Below, piece by piece: positions 25,842 to 33,677 of a DNA stretch of 64,000 nt; position 1 is the stretch's first letter; each line of letters opens with the position of its first letter. The notes beneath the pieces were generated by a model. The model was not told the DNA's origin and did no database searches. It was given only the letters and a program-made list of their open reading frames with translations. A program made the translations under genes and the position numbers. Source of the stretch: Opitutaceae bacterium EW11 (GTDB lineage: Bacteria; Verrucomicrobiota; Verrucomicrobiia; Opitutales; Opitutaceae); assembly GCA_003054665.1 (NCBI GenBank), contig QAYY01000013.1, positions 434,001 through 498,000 of the forward strand, in the 5' to 3' direction.

Positions 25842-26444
25842 TTAAAGACGTTGACGTGAGACGTTCAGAAATTCGTCGCGAAGCGGTTCCAGTCGGGCGC
25901 GGAGCCGGAGCACCGCGTAGCGCTTGCGTGAGAGCAGGGTGTTGACGTTCTCGCCGGTGAGTTCGGCTATCTCCTCGAAGGAAAGTCCCTCGAGTTCGTG
26001 CCAGACGAAGACTTGCCGCTGCTCCTCCGGAAGCTCTGCGAGCACGGCGTACAACTCTTCCCAGAAGCGATGCCGGAGGTCTTCCGTCCGCGGGGTGCTC
26101 TCGTCGCGGAGAAGAAACTCCGCCAGGTCGAAGCCCTCGTCGTCGTCATCGGCTTCCTCGGCCAACGCGTCGATCGAAGGCATCGACGGCCTGCGGTACC
26201 GGTCGATGATCCGGTTTCGGGCGACCCGGTAGAGCCAGGCACCGACCTGCTCGATGGGGCCCGAATCGAGCGTGGTGACGAGTTGCTGCCAGACGTCCTG
26301 CATGACGTCTTCGGCGTCGGCATCGCTTGCCACCCGGGCGCGGATGAACCTCATGAGCCGCTGCCCGATCCCGCCGACGGCGTGAACGATCTGCTTTTCT
26401 TTCTCAGAGCTCATGTAGTTCGGAATGTGCCGTACGGCCTGCAT
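25842..26444 (-). CDS. ECF-type RNA polymerase sigma factor
   Basis: 200 residues from ATG at 26,444, chosen because an AGGTGG ribosome site precedes it; ATG at 26,414 and GTG at 26,450 are alternatives. Sigma region 2 is visible at 'MRFIRARVASDADAEDVMQDVWQQL' and 'VGAWLYRVARNRIIDRYRR'. Region 4 is 'LPEEQRQVFVWHELEGLSFEEIAELTGENVNTLLSRKRYAVLRLRARL'. An acidic insert (DEADDDDEGFD-type) separates them, as is common in the ECF group. It likely redirects RNA polymerase in a stress response, partnered by the small membrane protein made from the same operon. Confidence 0.9.
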   Translation of the reverse strand: MQAVRHIPNYMSSEKEKQIVHAVGGIGQRLMRFIRARVASDADAEDVMQDVWQQLVTTLDSGPIEQVGAWLYRVARNRIIDRYRRPSMPSIDALAEEADDDDEGFDLAEFLLRDESTPRTEDLRHRFWEELYAVLAELPEEQRQVFVWHELEGLSFEEIAELTGENVNTLLSRKRYAVLRLRARLEPLRDEFLNVSRQRL

Positions 26445-26826
26445 CTCCACCTGCAGACGAAGAACGCTTCGGAATATTGCAGCCCTGCGTCAGAATATCA
26501 CGAATCGACGCAATTGCCTGCTGTTTCGAGAGGTGCGGAAGCCGGTGATCGCCGGTCGCGCGCCTCCGCGCGTGGGGTGACGCTCTGCTCGGCGGCGGAT
26601 GATCGGGTGGCTGTAGCTTAACTCCCACTACGTTCGCTCGGTGAACTGGATCGGCATCGGAGCGCTTCAGTTCGAGGAGGACGGCAGCATGAGCGCCGTG
26701 TCTTCCGTTTGCCGGCACAGGACTCGTGCCGCGAGGTTGGCGGCGTTTTCGAGAAAGGCGTTACCCGCAGCGCCGCGAGAATCCCGGCAACGGCCCTCGC
26801 ACGCGACCGTTGCGGATTGAGGGGAG
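26445..26826. other. Intergenic region between the divergent sigma and lipocalin-like genes
   Basis: 382 bases without a convincing gene. It should hold promoters for both flanking genes. No paired promoter elements, strong hairpin or repeat family member was found. Confidence 0.55.
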
Positions 26827-27372
26827 ATGGTTTGTTTTTCGTGGATGAGCCGTGAGCTGTTCCCCGTCCTGAGTTCAGAGGGCCCCGCTGCCGACCGCGC
26901 CGAGAAGATGATGGTTTACGGCAGGTTCGTTGGAGCGTGGGCGGGTCGGGTCGTCCGACATCTGCCGGACGGCAAGACCGTCGAAGATAGCTGCGAGATT
27001 CACTTCGGCTGGGTCTTGGAGGGCAGGGCGGTGCAGGATGTCTGGATCGTTCCCGCCCGGGGAAATCGCTCAGGCGGCGTTCGACCGGGAGAGTACAACC
27101 TCTACGGGACGACGCTGCGGGTCTTCGATCCGAAGAACGACGTCTGGCACATCACCTGGATCAATCCGATCACGCCGACGCACTGCCGGATGACGGGCCG
27201 ACAAATCGGCGACGAGATTGTGCAGGAGTATATTACCGACGAAGGCATGCGCTGCCAGTGGGTGTTCACCGACATCGCGCCGGATTCGTTTCACTGGATC
27301 GGCCGCGGCACGATCGACGGTGGAAAAACCTGGAAGGTGCAGACGGAGTTTTTCGTTCGCCGCACCGCGTGA
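26827..27372 (+). CDS. Hypothetical DUF1579/lipocalin-like protein
   Basis: 181 residues. The ATG at 26,827 is preceded by GAGGGGAG, a good ribosome site; ATG at 26,845 is possible. No signal peptide. The sequence alternates beta strands: 'GAWAGRVVRHLPDGKTVEDSCEIHFGWVLEGRAVQDVWIVP', 'YNLYGTTLRVFDPKNDVWHITWINP', and 'SFHWIGRGTIDGGKTWKVQTEFFVRR'. This matches the pattern of cytosolic lipocalin-like proteins that measure total conversions of a small molecule (the 'DUF1579' group). Function unknown. It converges with the SelW-like gene, leaving 3 bases between stop codons. Confidence 0.7.
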   Translation: MVCFSWMSRELFPVLSSEGPAADRAEKMMVYGRFVGAWAGRVVRHLPDGKTVEDSCEIHFGWVLEGRAVQDVWIVPARGNRSGGVRPGEYNLYGTTLRVFDPKNDVWHITWINPITPTHCRMTGRQIGDEIVQEYITDEGMRCQWVFTDIAPDSFHWIGRGTIDGGKTWKVQTEFFVRRTA

Positions 27373-27375
27373 GAC

Positions 27376-27687
27376 TCAAGCGCCGGACTTCCGGTCGGCG
27401 TGCCCGAGGTCTTTCCCCGGAGCGATGCGGTCGCGCACGAGCTGTTTGAGCTCGGTGATTTCGGGAAAACGCCCCTTCTCCTTCCGCGACCAAATCAAGG
27501 CGCCGTCGGCGTGGACTTCGAAAATCCCGCCCGTCCCCGGCTTGAGCGTGAGTTCGCCGATCTCCTGCTCGAACGTGGTCAACAGCTCCTGCGCCATCCA
27601 AGCCGTGCGCAAGAGCCACCGGCACTTCGTGCAATAAGCGATCTCAACCCGATGCCGAGCCCCCGCGTTGTCGTCTGGAGTGGTCAT
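27376..27687 (-). CDS. SelT/SelW/SelH (Rdx) family redox protein, Cys form
   Basis: 103 residues from ATG at 27,687; the frame extends upstream but similarity begins here. The thioredoxin-like core has the family's redox motif CxxC in 'IAYCTKCRWLLRTAWMAQELLTTF'. The later 'LKPGTGGIFEVHADGALIWSRKEKGRFPE' matches the Rdx C-terminal hairpin. In animals the second Cys of the motif may be selenocysteine; here both are Cys. It probably acts as a glutathione- or thioredoxin-linked oxidoreductase. It runs opposite to the lipocalin-like gene. Confidence 0.86.
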   Translation of the reverse strand: MTTPDDNAGARHRVEIAYCTKCRWLLRTAWMAQELLTTFEQEIGELTLKPGTGGIFEVHADGALIWSRKEKGRFPEITELKQLVRDRIAPGKDLGHADRKSGA

Positions 27688-27727
27688 AGGGCGAAAGAAT
27701 AGACGAGACCTTCCGTGCAGCAACACG

Positions 27728-27755
27728 AGGGACGGTGTCAGCCAGCGCCGTCCCT
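27728..27755 (-). repeat. REP-like hairpin at the end of the NERD gene
   Basis: An 8-bp perfect inverted repeat, AGGGACGG at 27,728-27,735 and CCGTCCCT at 27,748-27,755, around a 12-base loop. The stop codon of the NERD gene overlaps one arm. There is no T-tract. Its form recalls REP palindromes that RAYT transposases spread, but no second copy was seen in this window. Confidence 0.5.
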
Positions 27756-28653
27756 ATTGGTCCTTCCTCAGCCGGCACTTCTCGGTGAGTTGGTAGCATA
27801 TGGACGCGACACGCTGGTTGCTCAGAGGCGACGACTTGTGAGCCTCCACGTGGGGGCGGATACGCTTGGGATTGAGAGCCCAAACGGAATGCTGTGTCGC
27901 GTCGTCTATCCACCAACCTGGGGCAGTCACGACGGGCTGCACAGAGACCGGCGCCCCGGTGGCGCTGCTCAACCATTTGGACACGGAGCGCGCATTCGCG
28001 AGGGATTGTTCTACTGACTTCGTTTCGCGGGCCTTCGGCCAGAAGAGAGCCGTCCCATCATATCCGACTTTGTATCCAACTTTCTTCCCGTTCTGCTTCG
28101 GTTTTCGGCGAGTTTTCGTTTCGACCACGAATACCCCCGTTGGACCAACGATCACGTGATCGACATTGTAGTTCTCGAATACGAGGTCGTGAAAGACGTG
28201 GAAACCAGAAGCGAGAAGCTGGCTGAGTTCTTCTGCGACTGCCCGCTCGCCGATGAATGCGAGACGGTGATTCCAGAGATCGCGTGTTACCTTCACCAAC
28301 CGGGGCCAATACACTGCCGCGTCGAGAGCTACGATGAACCATAACGTAACTCCAAAGGCTCGCGGAGCCGCAGGGTTGGAAACAACGGCCATCGCTGCGC
28401 CGGCAAGAATCAACCATCGGATCATCAGCTGCGTCTGCTGCCGTTCGGATAATTCATCGATCTTCAGTCGGAGTGATTCCCCAGCGGGACGAAGCGGGAG
28501 TTCAGTGAAAGGATCCTCAGCTCCCGACTTGTATTGCCTGCGCACTACAACCAGGCGCCAGATGAGAAGGAGGATTGGGGCAGTGAAGAGCGCCGCGATG
28601 ATGCCAGCGCGGATTACTGGACGAATATGTAACTCCCAGCCAGACAGATTCAC
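27754..28653 (-). CDS. Membrane protein with NERD nuclease-related domain
   Basis: 299 residues. Two membrane segments near residues 15-36 and 77-100 precede the NERD domain (about 130-245). The domain shows the PD-(D/E)xK-like core: 'GERAVAEELSQLLASGFHVFHDLVFENYNVDHVIVGPTGVFVVETKT', with Asp in 'NVDHVIVGPTG' and the Glu-x-Lys of VETKT. NERD proteins are predicted nucleases seen in DNA processing and defence contexts. The membrane anchor and absence of a helicase partner make its role unclear. The codon usage is somewhat less GC-biased than its neighbours, which may suggest acquisition. Confidence 0.85.
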   Translation of the reverse strand: MNLSGWELHIRPVIRAGIIAALFTAPILLLIWRLVVVRRQYKSGAEDPFTELPLRPAGESLRLKIDELSERQQTQLMIRWLILAGAAMAVVSNPAAPRAFGVTLWFIVALDAAVYWPRLVKVTRDLWNHRLAFIGERAVAEELSQLLASGFHVFHDLVFENYNVDHVIVGPTGVFVVETKTRRKPKQNGKKVGYKVGYDGTALFWPKARETKSVEQSLANARSVSKWLSSATGAPVSVQPVVTAPGWWIDDATQHSVWALNPKRIRPHVEAHKSSPLSNQRVASICYQLTEKCRLRKDQ

Positions 28654-28820
28654 GTTTCAGCTATCGGCCGTTTTTTCGAGTTCTTGAGCAATCGAAGCAG
28701 CCGTGAGTCCTGCGGCTGAGCCCCGTTCAAATGTTCGCCTGGCGGAAGCGTTGGCGTTCCTGCTGTCGCTTCGAAGGCTCGCGGGGCTGCAGGCTTGGTG
28801 CCTCGCTTGCTTTCACCTCC

Positions 28821-30293
28821 ATGAAAACCCCATCGCTGGTGTCCCGCATTGTTGCTCTTGCCGCGTTAGGTTTCGCGTCTCCTCTGATAGTCCCTGCTGT
28901 TTCGGCTGCGCAGGCCTCGTCGGTGCCGGCTCCGCAACGGCTGATCGTCCTTTCCGACATCGAGGCAGATCCGGACGATACGCAGAGTTTCGTGCGTCTG
29001 CTCCTGTATTCGGATGTCGTGGACATTCGCGGGCTGGTTGCGACCACGTCGGTCTGGAAAAAAACGTCCGTGGCCCCCGAATCGATCCGCGCGGTGATCC
29101 GCGCTTACGCCCGGGTTCACCCGAATCTGTTGAAGCACGACGAGAAGTATCCGCGGCCCGAGACGCTTCTGGCTTTGGTCAAGCAGGGTAGGGCGGAATA
29201 TGGCATGGCGGCGGTGGGCGAGGGGAAGGATTCCGAAGGCTCGGACTGGATTGTCCGTGAGTTGGAGGCGAACGATGAGCGGCCTCTCTGGATCGCGGTG
29301 TGGGGAGGAGCCAACACGCTGGCGCAAGCGCTGCACCGGTTGCGCGCCACGCGGCCGCCGGCGGAGGTCGATCGGCTCGTGGGCAAGCTGCGGGTTCACA
29401 CGATTTCGGACCAAGACGACTCCGGGCCGTGGATACGAAAAACGTTTCCCAAGCTCTTCTACATCGTCAGCCCGGGAGGCGACTACGGCGCGGCGACCTG
29501 GATCGGAATCAATACGGTGGTGCCCGGCATCGACAACTCGACGATCAGCAACCGCTGGCTTGCCGAACATGTCCAGCAGGGTCACGGCCCGCTGGGCGCG
29601 GTGTATCCGGATGTCGCGTGGGGCATGGAGGGGGACACTCCGTCGTGGCTCGCGCTCATACCAAACGGACTGAACGAGCCCGAGCGTCCAAATTGGGGCA
29701 GCTGGGGCGGCCGCTATGAACTCTATCGGCCGGAGATCTCCGTGGCGGACCCGCGCACGTTTGTCGGAGGTGTTGCCATCGATCCGGAAACTCGCCCGAT
29801 TTGGACCAACGCGGTCGACGACTACATCCCGCCGGTCACGGGCGAGTACGGTCGTGCGCACCGTGCAGGCGAAAAGACCTTCCGCGACGCAAAGGTCACC
29901 CTCTGGCGATGGAGGGACGATTTCCAGAACGACTTTGCCGCACGCATGGACTGGACGACTCGGCCGGTGACCGAAGCCAACCATCCACCGGTTCCTGTGC
30001 TCACGCATCCGGACGCGTTCACCGTGCGTTCCGGGGAAGGATTCGGCCTCGATGCGCATGGCTCGAGCGATCCTGACGGCGATAGCCTGAGTTACTTTTG
30101 GTTCCAGTATCGCGAAGAGGGGGCGTTCCCAGGCGCGGTGAAAATCGACGGCGCGGAAAACTCCGTGAGTGCGTGGGTGACTGCGCCGAAGGTCGAGAAG
30201 CCGGAAACCATCCATTTCATTCTTCGGGTGACCGACAAGGGCGCCCCGCCCCTATCGCGCTACAAACGGATTGTCGTCACCGTGATCCCGTAG
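28821..30293 (+). CDS. Exported DUF1593 (nucleoside-hydrolase-like) protein
   Basis: 490 residues with a signal peptide from ATG at 28,821 (ending about residue 30, VSAAQA). The N-terminal 300 residues are the DUF1593 domain: 'RLIVLSDIEADPDDTQSFVRLLLYSD' has the Asp cluster that binds calcium in inosine-uridine hydrolases, and 'PLWIAVWGGANTLAQAL' is a family motif. The final 90 residues are an Ig-like beta domain (NHPPVPVLTHPD...). Some relatives are described as cellulose-binding (Sde182-type). It is likely a periplasmic or secreted sugar-active or carbohydrate-binding protein; substrate unknown. Confidence 0.87.
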   Translation: MKTPSLVSRIVALAALGFASPLIVPAVSAAQASSVPAPQRLIVLSDIEADPDDTQSFVRLLLYSDVVDIRGLVATTSVWKKTSVAPESIRAVIRAYARVHPNLLKHDEKYPRPETLLALVKQGRAEYGMAAVGEGKDSEGSDWIVRELEANDERPLWIAVWGGANTLAQALHRLRATRPPAEVDRLVGKLRVHTISDQDDSGPWIRKTFPKLFYIVSPGGDYGAATWIGINTVVPGIDNSTISNRWLAEHVQQGHGPLGAVYPDVAWGMEGDTPSWLALIPNGLNEPERPNWGSWGGRYELYRPEISVADPRTFVGGVAIDPETRPIWTNAVDDYIPPVTGEYGRAHRAGEKTFRDAKVTLWRWRDDFQNDFAARMDWTTRPVTEANHPPVPVLTHPDAFTVRSGEGFGLDAHGSSDPDGDSLSYFWFQYREEGAFPGAVKIDGAENSVSAWVTAPKVEKPETIHFILRVTDKGAPPLSRYKRIVVTVIP

Positions 30294-30463
30294 TTTGCGT
30301 TCGCTGGAGCGAGGGGCGTCCGGCGCGTTGACGTGGTTTGGCCCCGCTGCTCTGATTGGGCTCTTTCGCGGCAGGAATTCCCTAAATTGGTGGCGGCCGA
30401 GGGGCGCCGTCGGAGCCAAGGGGCACGATTTCCCGCCGCCGTCTCCAAAAAACAAAGACGCCT

Positions 30464-31390
30464 ATGCAAAGCCTCAGGAGCAGACTCATCAACGCGCTCA
30501 TCCGGAACCGCCATCTCCTGCGGGGACGGCTTCGCAAACAGGTTTTTACTCCGGAGAGTTCCATCCCTGCGTTTCGCGCCCAATGCGAGAAGAGCGCTGG
30601 TCGGATGTCGCGGCTGCCTCAGGGTGTGCGCGCCGAGCCGACGCGGATTGCGGACCTTCCCGCGGAGTGGCTGCGGCCCGCGGGAGCGCCGTCGGACAAG
30701 ATCGTCCTCTACGTCCACGGCGGCGGCTACGTTTCCGGTTCTTGTGCGGATCACCGCGGATTCGTCGCGACATTTGCCAAAAACCTGGGCTTCGCCGCTC
30801 TGACCTATGAGTACCGGCTTGCGCCGGAGCATCCATATCCCGCGGCCGTGGATGATTCGTTGGCCGTTTACCGGGCGCTGCTGGCCGAATACTCGGCCGG
30901 GAATATCCTGGTCGCCGGCGAATCCGCCGGTGGCGGCCTTTGCCTGGCGCTTTTGCTGGCCGTGAAGAAGGCGGGGCTGCCGTTGCCGTGCGGAGCGATC
31001 GCGATCACGCCGTGGGTGGATCTGACGTGTGCGAGTCCTGGATACAGAACGCGGAATCGCCGTTCGGCAGCGCCGATGAAGTCGTGGACGGTGTTTTCCG
31101 AGCACTACGTGCGAGGCGCGGATCGCCGCGACCCGTTGGTCTCGCCTCTTTTCGGCGATCTTCGCGGACTTCCGCCCCTCCTGATCAATGCAGGGACGGA
31201 CGACGAGCTGTTCGACGAGGCGGAAGCGTTTGCCCAGCGCGCGAAAGAAGCGGGAGTGGAGACCACGTTCCGCGCCGGAGAGGGCATGATCCACTGCTAC
31301 CCGTTGCTCGCGCCGATGTTTCCCGAAGCCGTCGCCGCCATGGACGAGATCCGCGCGTTTGCTCGAAACCACCTATCGCGAATTCCGTAG
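30464..31390 (+). CDS. HSL-type alpha/beta hydrolase (esterase)
   Basis: 308 residues. The oxyanion motif HGGG lies near residue 85 (LYVHGGGYVSGS) and the nucleophile is Ser154 in VAGESAGGGL, the hallmark of the hormone-sensitive-lipase group. The acid Asp (NAGTDDELFDEA) and His (EGMIHCYPLL) follow in order. No signal peptide, so a cytoplasmic esterase is likely. It precedes the RAYT unit, whose left end lies 25 bases after the stop codon. Confidence 0.92.
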   Translation: MQSLRSRLINALIRNRHLLRGRLRKQVFTPESSIPAFRAQCEKSAGRMSRLPQGVRAEPTRIADLPAEWLRPAGAPSDKIVLYVHGGGYVSGSCADHRGFVATFAKNLGFAALTYEYRLAPEHPYPAAVDDSLAVYRALLAEYSAGNILVAGESAGGGLCLALLLAVKKAGLPLPCGAIAITPWVDLTCASPGYRTRNRRSAAPMKSWTVFSEHYVRGADRRDPLVSPLFGDLRGLPPLLINAGTDDELFDEAEAFAQRAKEAGVETTFRAGEGMIHCYPLLAPMFPEAVAAMDEIRAFARNHLSRIP

Positions 31391-31414
31391 CAGAATGCTC
31401 CTCCGCTCGCTCGC

Positions 31415-31443
31415 TCCGATGGGGTCAGGCCCTAATGTCTGTG
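31415..31443 (+). repeat. Left inverted repeat of the RAYT unit
   Basis: 29 bases whose reverse complement is 32,462-32,490 with one mismatch. The core reads GGGGTCAGGCCCTAATG. It lies 25 bases after the esterase stop and 57 bases before the transposase ATG. Confidence 0.88.
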
Positions 31444-31499
31444 GCCTCTTCTGGTGAGAAGAAATTGACATGTATGTGAGCCTGTTGCCAGGTGGTGGC

Positions 31500-32480
31500 A
31501 TGGCGAGAAGGTTGCGTATAGAGTTCGAGGGGGCGTTGTATCACGTTATGAGTCGCGGGAATTATCGAAGTCCCATCTTCGAGGAGCCGGGGGCGAAAGC
31601 GGCTTTTCTCCGATGTCTTCTTCAGGCGAGTGAACGGGCTGGTTGGGTGCTGCATGCATTCGTGATAATGAGTAATCATTACCACATCGCGCTGGGGACC
31701 CCGCGTGGAAACCTCTCGGCCGGCATGCAGTGGCTGCAGAGCACCTTTGCGACTAGGTTCAATCGCTTTCGTGCGGAGAACGGACACGTCTTCCACGGGC
31801 GATACAAAGCGCTCCTGGTCGAATCCGTTTCAGAGCTCGCGAAGGTGTGCCACTACATTCACCTCAATCCCGTCCGGGCCGGGCTAACACCCGTCGAGCG
31901 GCTCGGCCTGTATCGGTATTCCAGTTACGCGTTGGGGCGTGTCCGGAAATATGACGGGCCGAGGATAGAGGTGGAGACCTTCCTTTCCGGGGCTGGAGGA
32001 CTGGCTAACACGTCCGCTGGCTGGAGGTCATACGGGCAATATCTGAGCTGGCTTGCCGCGGCGGACGCCGAGCAGAAGCGGCTAAGGTTCGAAGCGATGT
32101 CGCGGGGGTGGGTGATTGGTTCGGCAGATTTCAGGCGCGACATGGCGGCATCTGCTCGAGCTAAGCTTGGCTCTCCCCAGCATGCGCGTGCGGAAACACG
32201 CGATGCCAAGCACGCACTCTGGGAGAGCCTCTGTAGCCGCATGCTCGAACGGCTGGGAAAAAAGTACGACGAGGCGAAGAAGGAGAAGAAATCGGCCGCC
32301 TGGAAGATCGCCGTTGCGGCCCAGATGAAGAGTTGCTGCACGGTGAAGAATCCATGGCTCGCCGACCGCCTTCACATGGGCGATCCCGACGGCGTGAGTC
32401 GCTACGTGGGCGAACTCGCGAAGGGCCAACGGCCGTCCGCAAGTTTCCTCATCAAGAAAATCACAGACATTAGGGTCTGA
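31500..32480 (+). CDS. REP-associated tyrosine transposase (Y1/HUH family)
   Basis: 326 residues from ATG at 31,500, preceded by GGTGG; an upstream in-frame ATG at 31,470 is less likely. The N-terminal 'RLRIEFEGALYHVMSRGNYRSPIF' and the metal-binding HUH motif 'NHYHIAL' belong to the IS200-like Y1 transposase domain (about 1-150). The catalytic Tyr is in 'VCHYIHLNPVRAGL'. Beyond that is a basic helical C-terminal part (about 190-326), typical of RAYTs. The stop codon falls inside the right inverted repeat, so the last residues (KITDIRV) are encoded by repeat DNA. RAYTs cut single-stranded REP hairpins. Confidence 0.92.
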   Translation: MARRLRIEFEGALYHVMSRGNYRSPIFEEPGAKAAFLRCLLQASERAGWVLHAFVIMSNHYHIALGTPRGNLSAGMQWLQSTFATRFNRFRAENGHVFHGRYKALLVESVSELAKVCHYIHLNPVRAGLTPVERLGLYRYSSYALGRVRKYDGPRIEVETFLSGAGGLANTSAGWRSYGQYLSWLAAADAEQKRLRFEAMSRGWVIGSADFRRDMAASARAKLGSPQHARAETRDAKHALWESLCSRMLERLGKKYDEAKKEKKSAAWKIAVAAQMKSCCTVKNPWLADRLHMGDPDGVSRYVGELAKGQRPSASFLIKKITDIRV

Positions 32481-32490
32481 CCCCATCGGA
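32462..32490 (+). repeat. Right inverted repeat of the RAYT unit
   Basis: Reverse complement of the left repeat with one mismatch. The transposase TGA stop (32,478-32,480) lies within it. It ends 6 bases before the stop codon of the aldo/keto reductase gene on the other strand. Confidence 0.88.
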
Positions 32491-32496
32491 AGGGGG

Positions 32497-33543
32497 TTAG
32501 GCCTTGATCCGGTCGCGGAGGCCGCCGAAGGCGAATTGGCGGGGGAGTTCGGAGTCCATGAAGTCGTAGGGAAAGCCGCGGACGATCGCGCTGGCGGCGT
32601 CGAGGCGCGACACGTGATCGGGCGTGAGCGTGAGGGCGAGGCTCGCGAGGTTGTCGTCCCACTGGGAGAGTTTGCGTGCGCCGACGATCGGGATCACCGG
32701 CACGGGCCGCGTGCGCAGCCATGCCAGCGCAACCTGTGCGGGAGAGACGCCGATTTCCGAAGCGATGGCGACAACGGCCCGAACGGTGTTCAGCCCGGTT
32801 TCGCCGACGTTCGCCAAGTCCTTCATCATATCGGTGCTCAGGCGGCCCGCTACTTCGGAGGAGTTTTTTGCCAGCTCGGGCAGGTATTTTCCGGTGAGCA
32901 GGCCGGAGCGCAGCGGCGACCAGGCGAGTACGGTCATCTGCTGGTCGCGGGCCATCGGGATGAGCTCACGCTCCACGGTGCGTTCGATCAGGCTGTATTC
33001 AATCTGCAGGCCGATGAACCGTGTCCAGCCGCGCAGTTCGGCGAGCGTGTTGGCCTTCGAAACCCACCACGCTGGGGCGTCGGAGACGCCTGCATACAGG
33101 ATCTTGCCGGCGCGGACGAGATCGTCGAAAGCCCGCATCACTTCCTCGACGGGCGTCAGCTGGTCCCAGACGTGCATCCAGTACAAGTCAATGTAGTCCG
33201 TACCCAGACGCTTGAGACTGGCTTCGACGGCCTCGACCATGTTTTTGCGGTGATTGCCTCCGGCATTCGCTCCATGGCCCGGCATGGAAAGGGTGTATTT
33301 GGTGGCGAGAACCACCTCGGAGCGGTGCGAGGCAATGAACTCACCGACGAACTTCTCGCTGGTGCCTTCGGTGTAGAGATTGGCGGTGTCGACAAAGTTG
33401 CCGCCCGTCTCGCGAAAGGCGTCGTAAATGCGACGCGCTTCGTCCTTCGCTGCTCCCCATCCCCAGGTTTCGCCGAAGGTCATCGTGCCGAGGCACAGAT
33501 CCGACACCCGCAATCCGCTTCGTCCGAGTAGTTGATAATTCAT
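32497..33543 (-). CDS. Aldo/keto reductase (Kv-beta-like/YghZ-type)
   Basis: 348 residues from ATG at 33,543, the usual N-terminus for this family (MNYQLLGRSGLRVSDLCLGTMTFGETWGWG); an ATG at 33,552 would add three. The catalytic Tyr sits in 'FVDTANLYTEGTSE' and the Lys in 'VVLATKY', with 'IDLYWMHVWD' and 'VIPIVGARKLSQWDDNL' as NADPH-site segments. It likely reduces a carbonyl compound such as a sugar aldehyde. An AraC regulator gene is transcribed divergently from 33,678, and such pairs usually mean that the regulator controls the reductase. Confidence 0.92.
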   Translation of the reverse strand: MNYQLLGRSGLRVSDLCLGTMTFGETWGWGAAKDEARRIYDAFRETGGNFVDTANLYTEGTSEKFVGEFIASHRSEVVLATKYTLSMPGHGANAGGNHRKNMVEAVEASLKRLGTDYIDLYWMHVWDQLTPVEEVMRAFDDLVRAGKILYAGVSDAPAWWVSKANTLAELRGWTRFIGLQIEYSLIERTVERELIPMARDQQMTVLAWSPLRSGLLTGKYLPELAKNSSEVAGRLSTDMMKDLANVGETGLNTVRAVVAIASEIGVSPAQVALAWLRTRPVPVIPIVGARKLSQWDDNLASLALTLTPDHVSRLDAASAIVRGFPYDFMDSELPRQFAFGGLRDRIKA

Positions 33544-33677
33544 CGTGGTCATGCCGCCACGATACCCGCGATCGTCGCCGATGCGGTAGACCAGTCCGAT
33601 CAGATCCTTGCCTAAATCGATCACGGCCGCGGGCGGAGTGGTTGACGAGCCGGTCTGTCGGGACAACCGGTACGGTC

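Larger units (their letters stand above)
31415..32490 (+). mobile_element. Complete RAYT (REP-associated tyrosine transposase) unit
   Basis: A 1,076-base unit that holds a single Y1 transposase gene and is bounded by 29-bp inverted repeats differing at one base. The arrangement, one HUH transposase gene inside a pair of inverted palindromic ends, matches RAYT elements. No target-site duplication was sought successfully: flanking bases are not obviously repeated. Confidence 0.8.

Noticed and set aside
27580-27610. Possible selenocysteine use in the SelW-like protein
   Set aside because: The redox motif is Cys-x-x-Cys with no in-frame TGA, so no selenocysteine insertion is needed.
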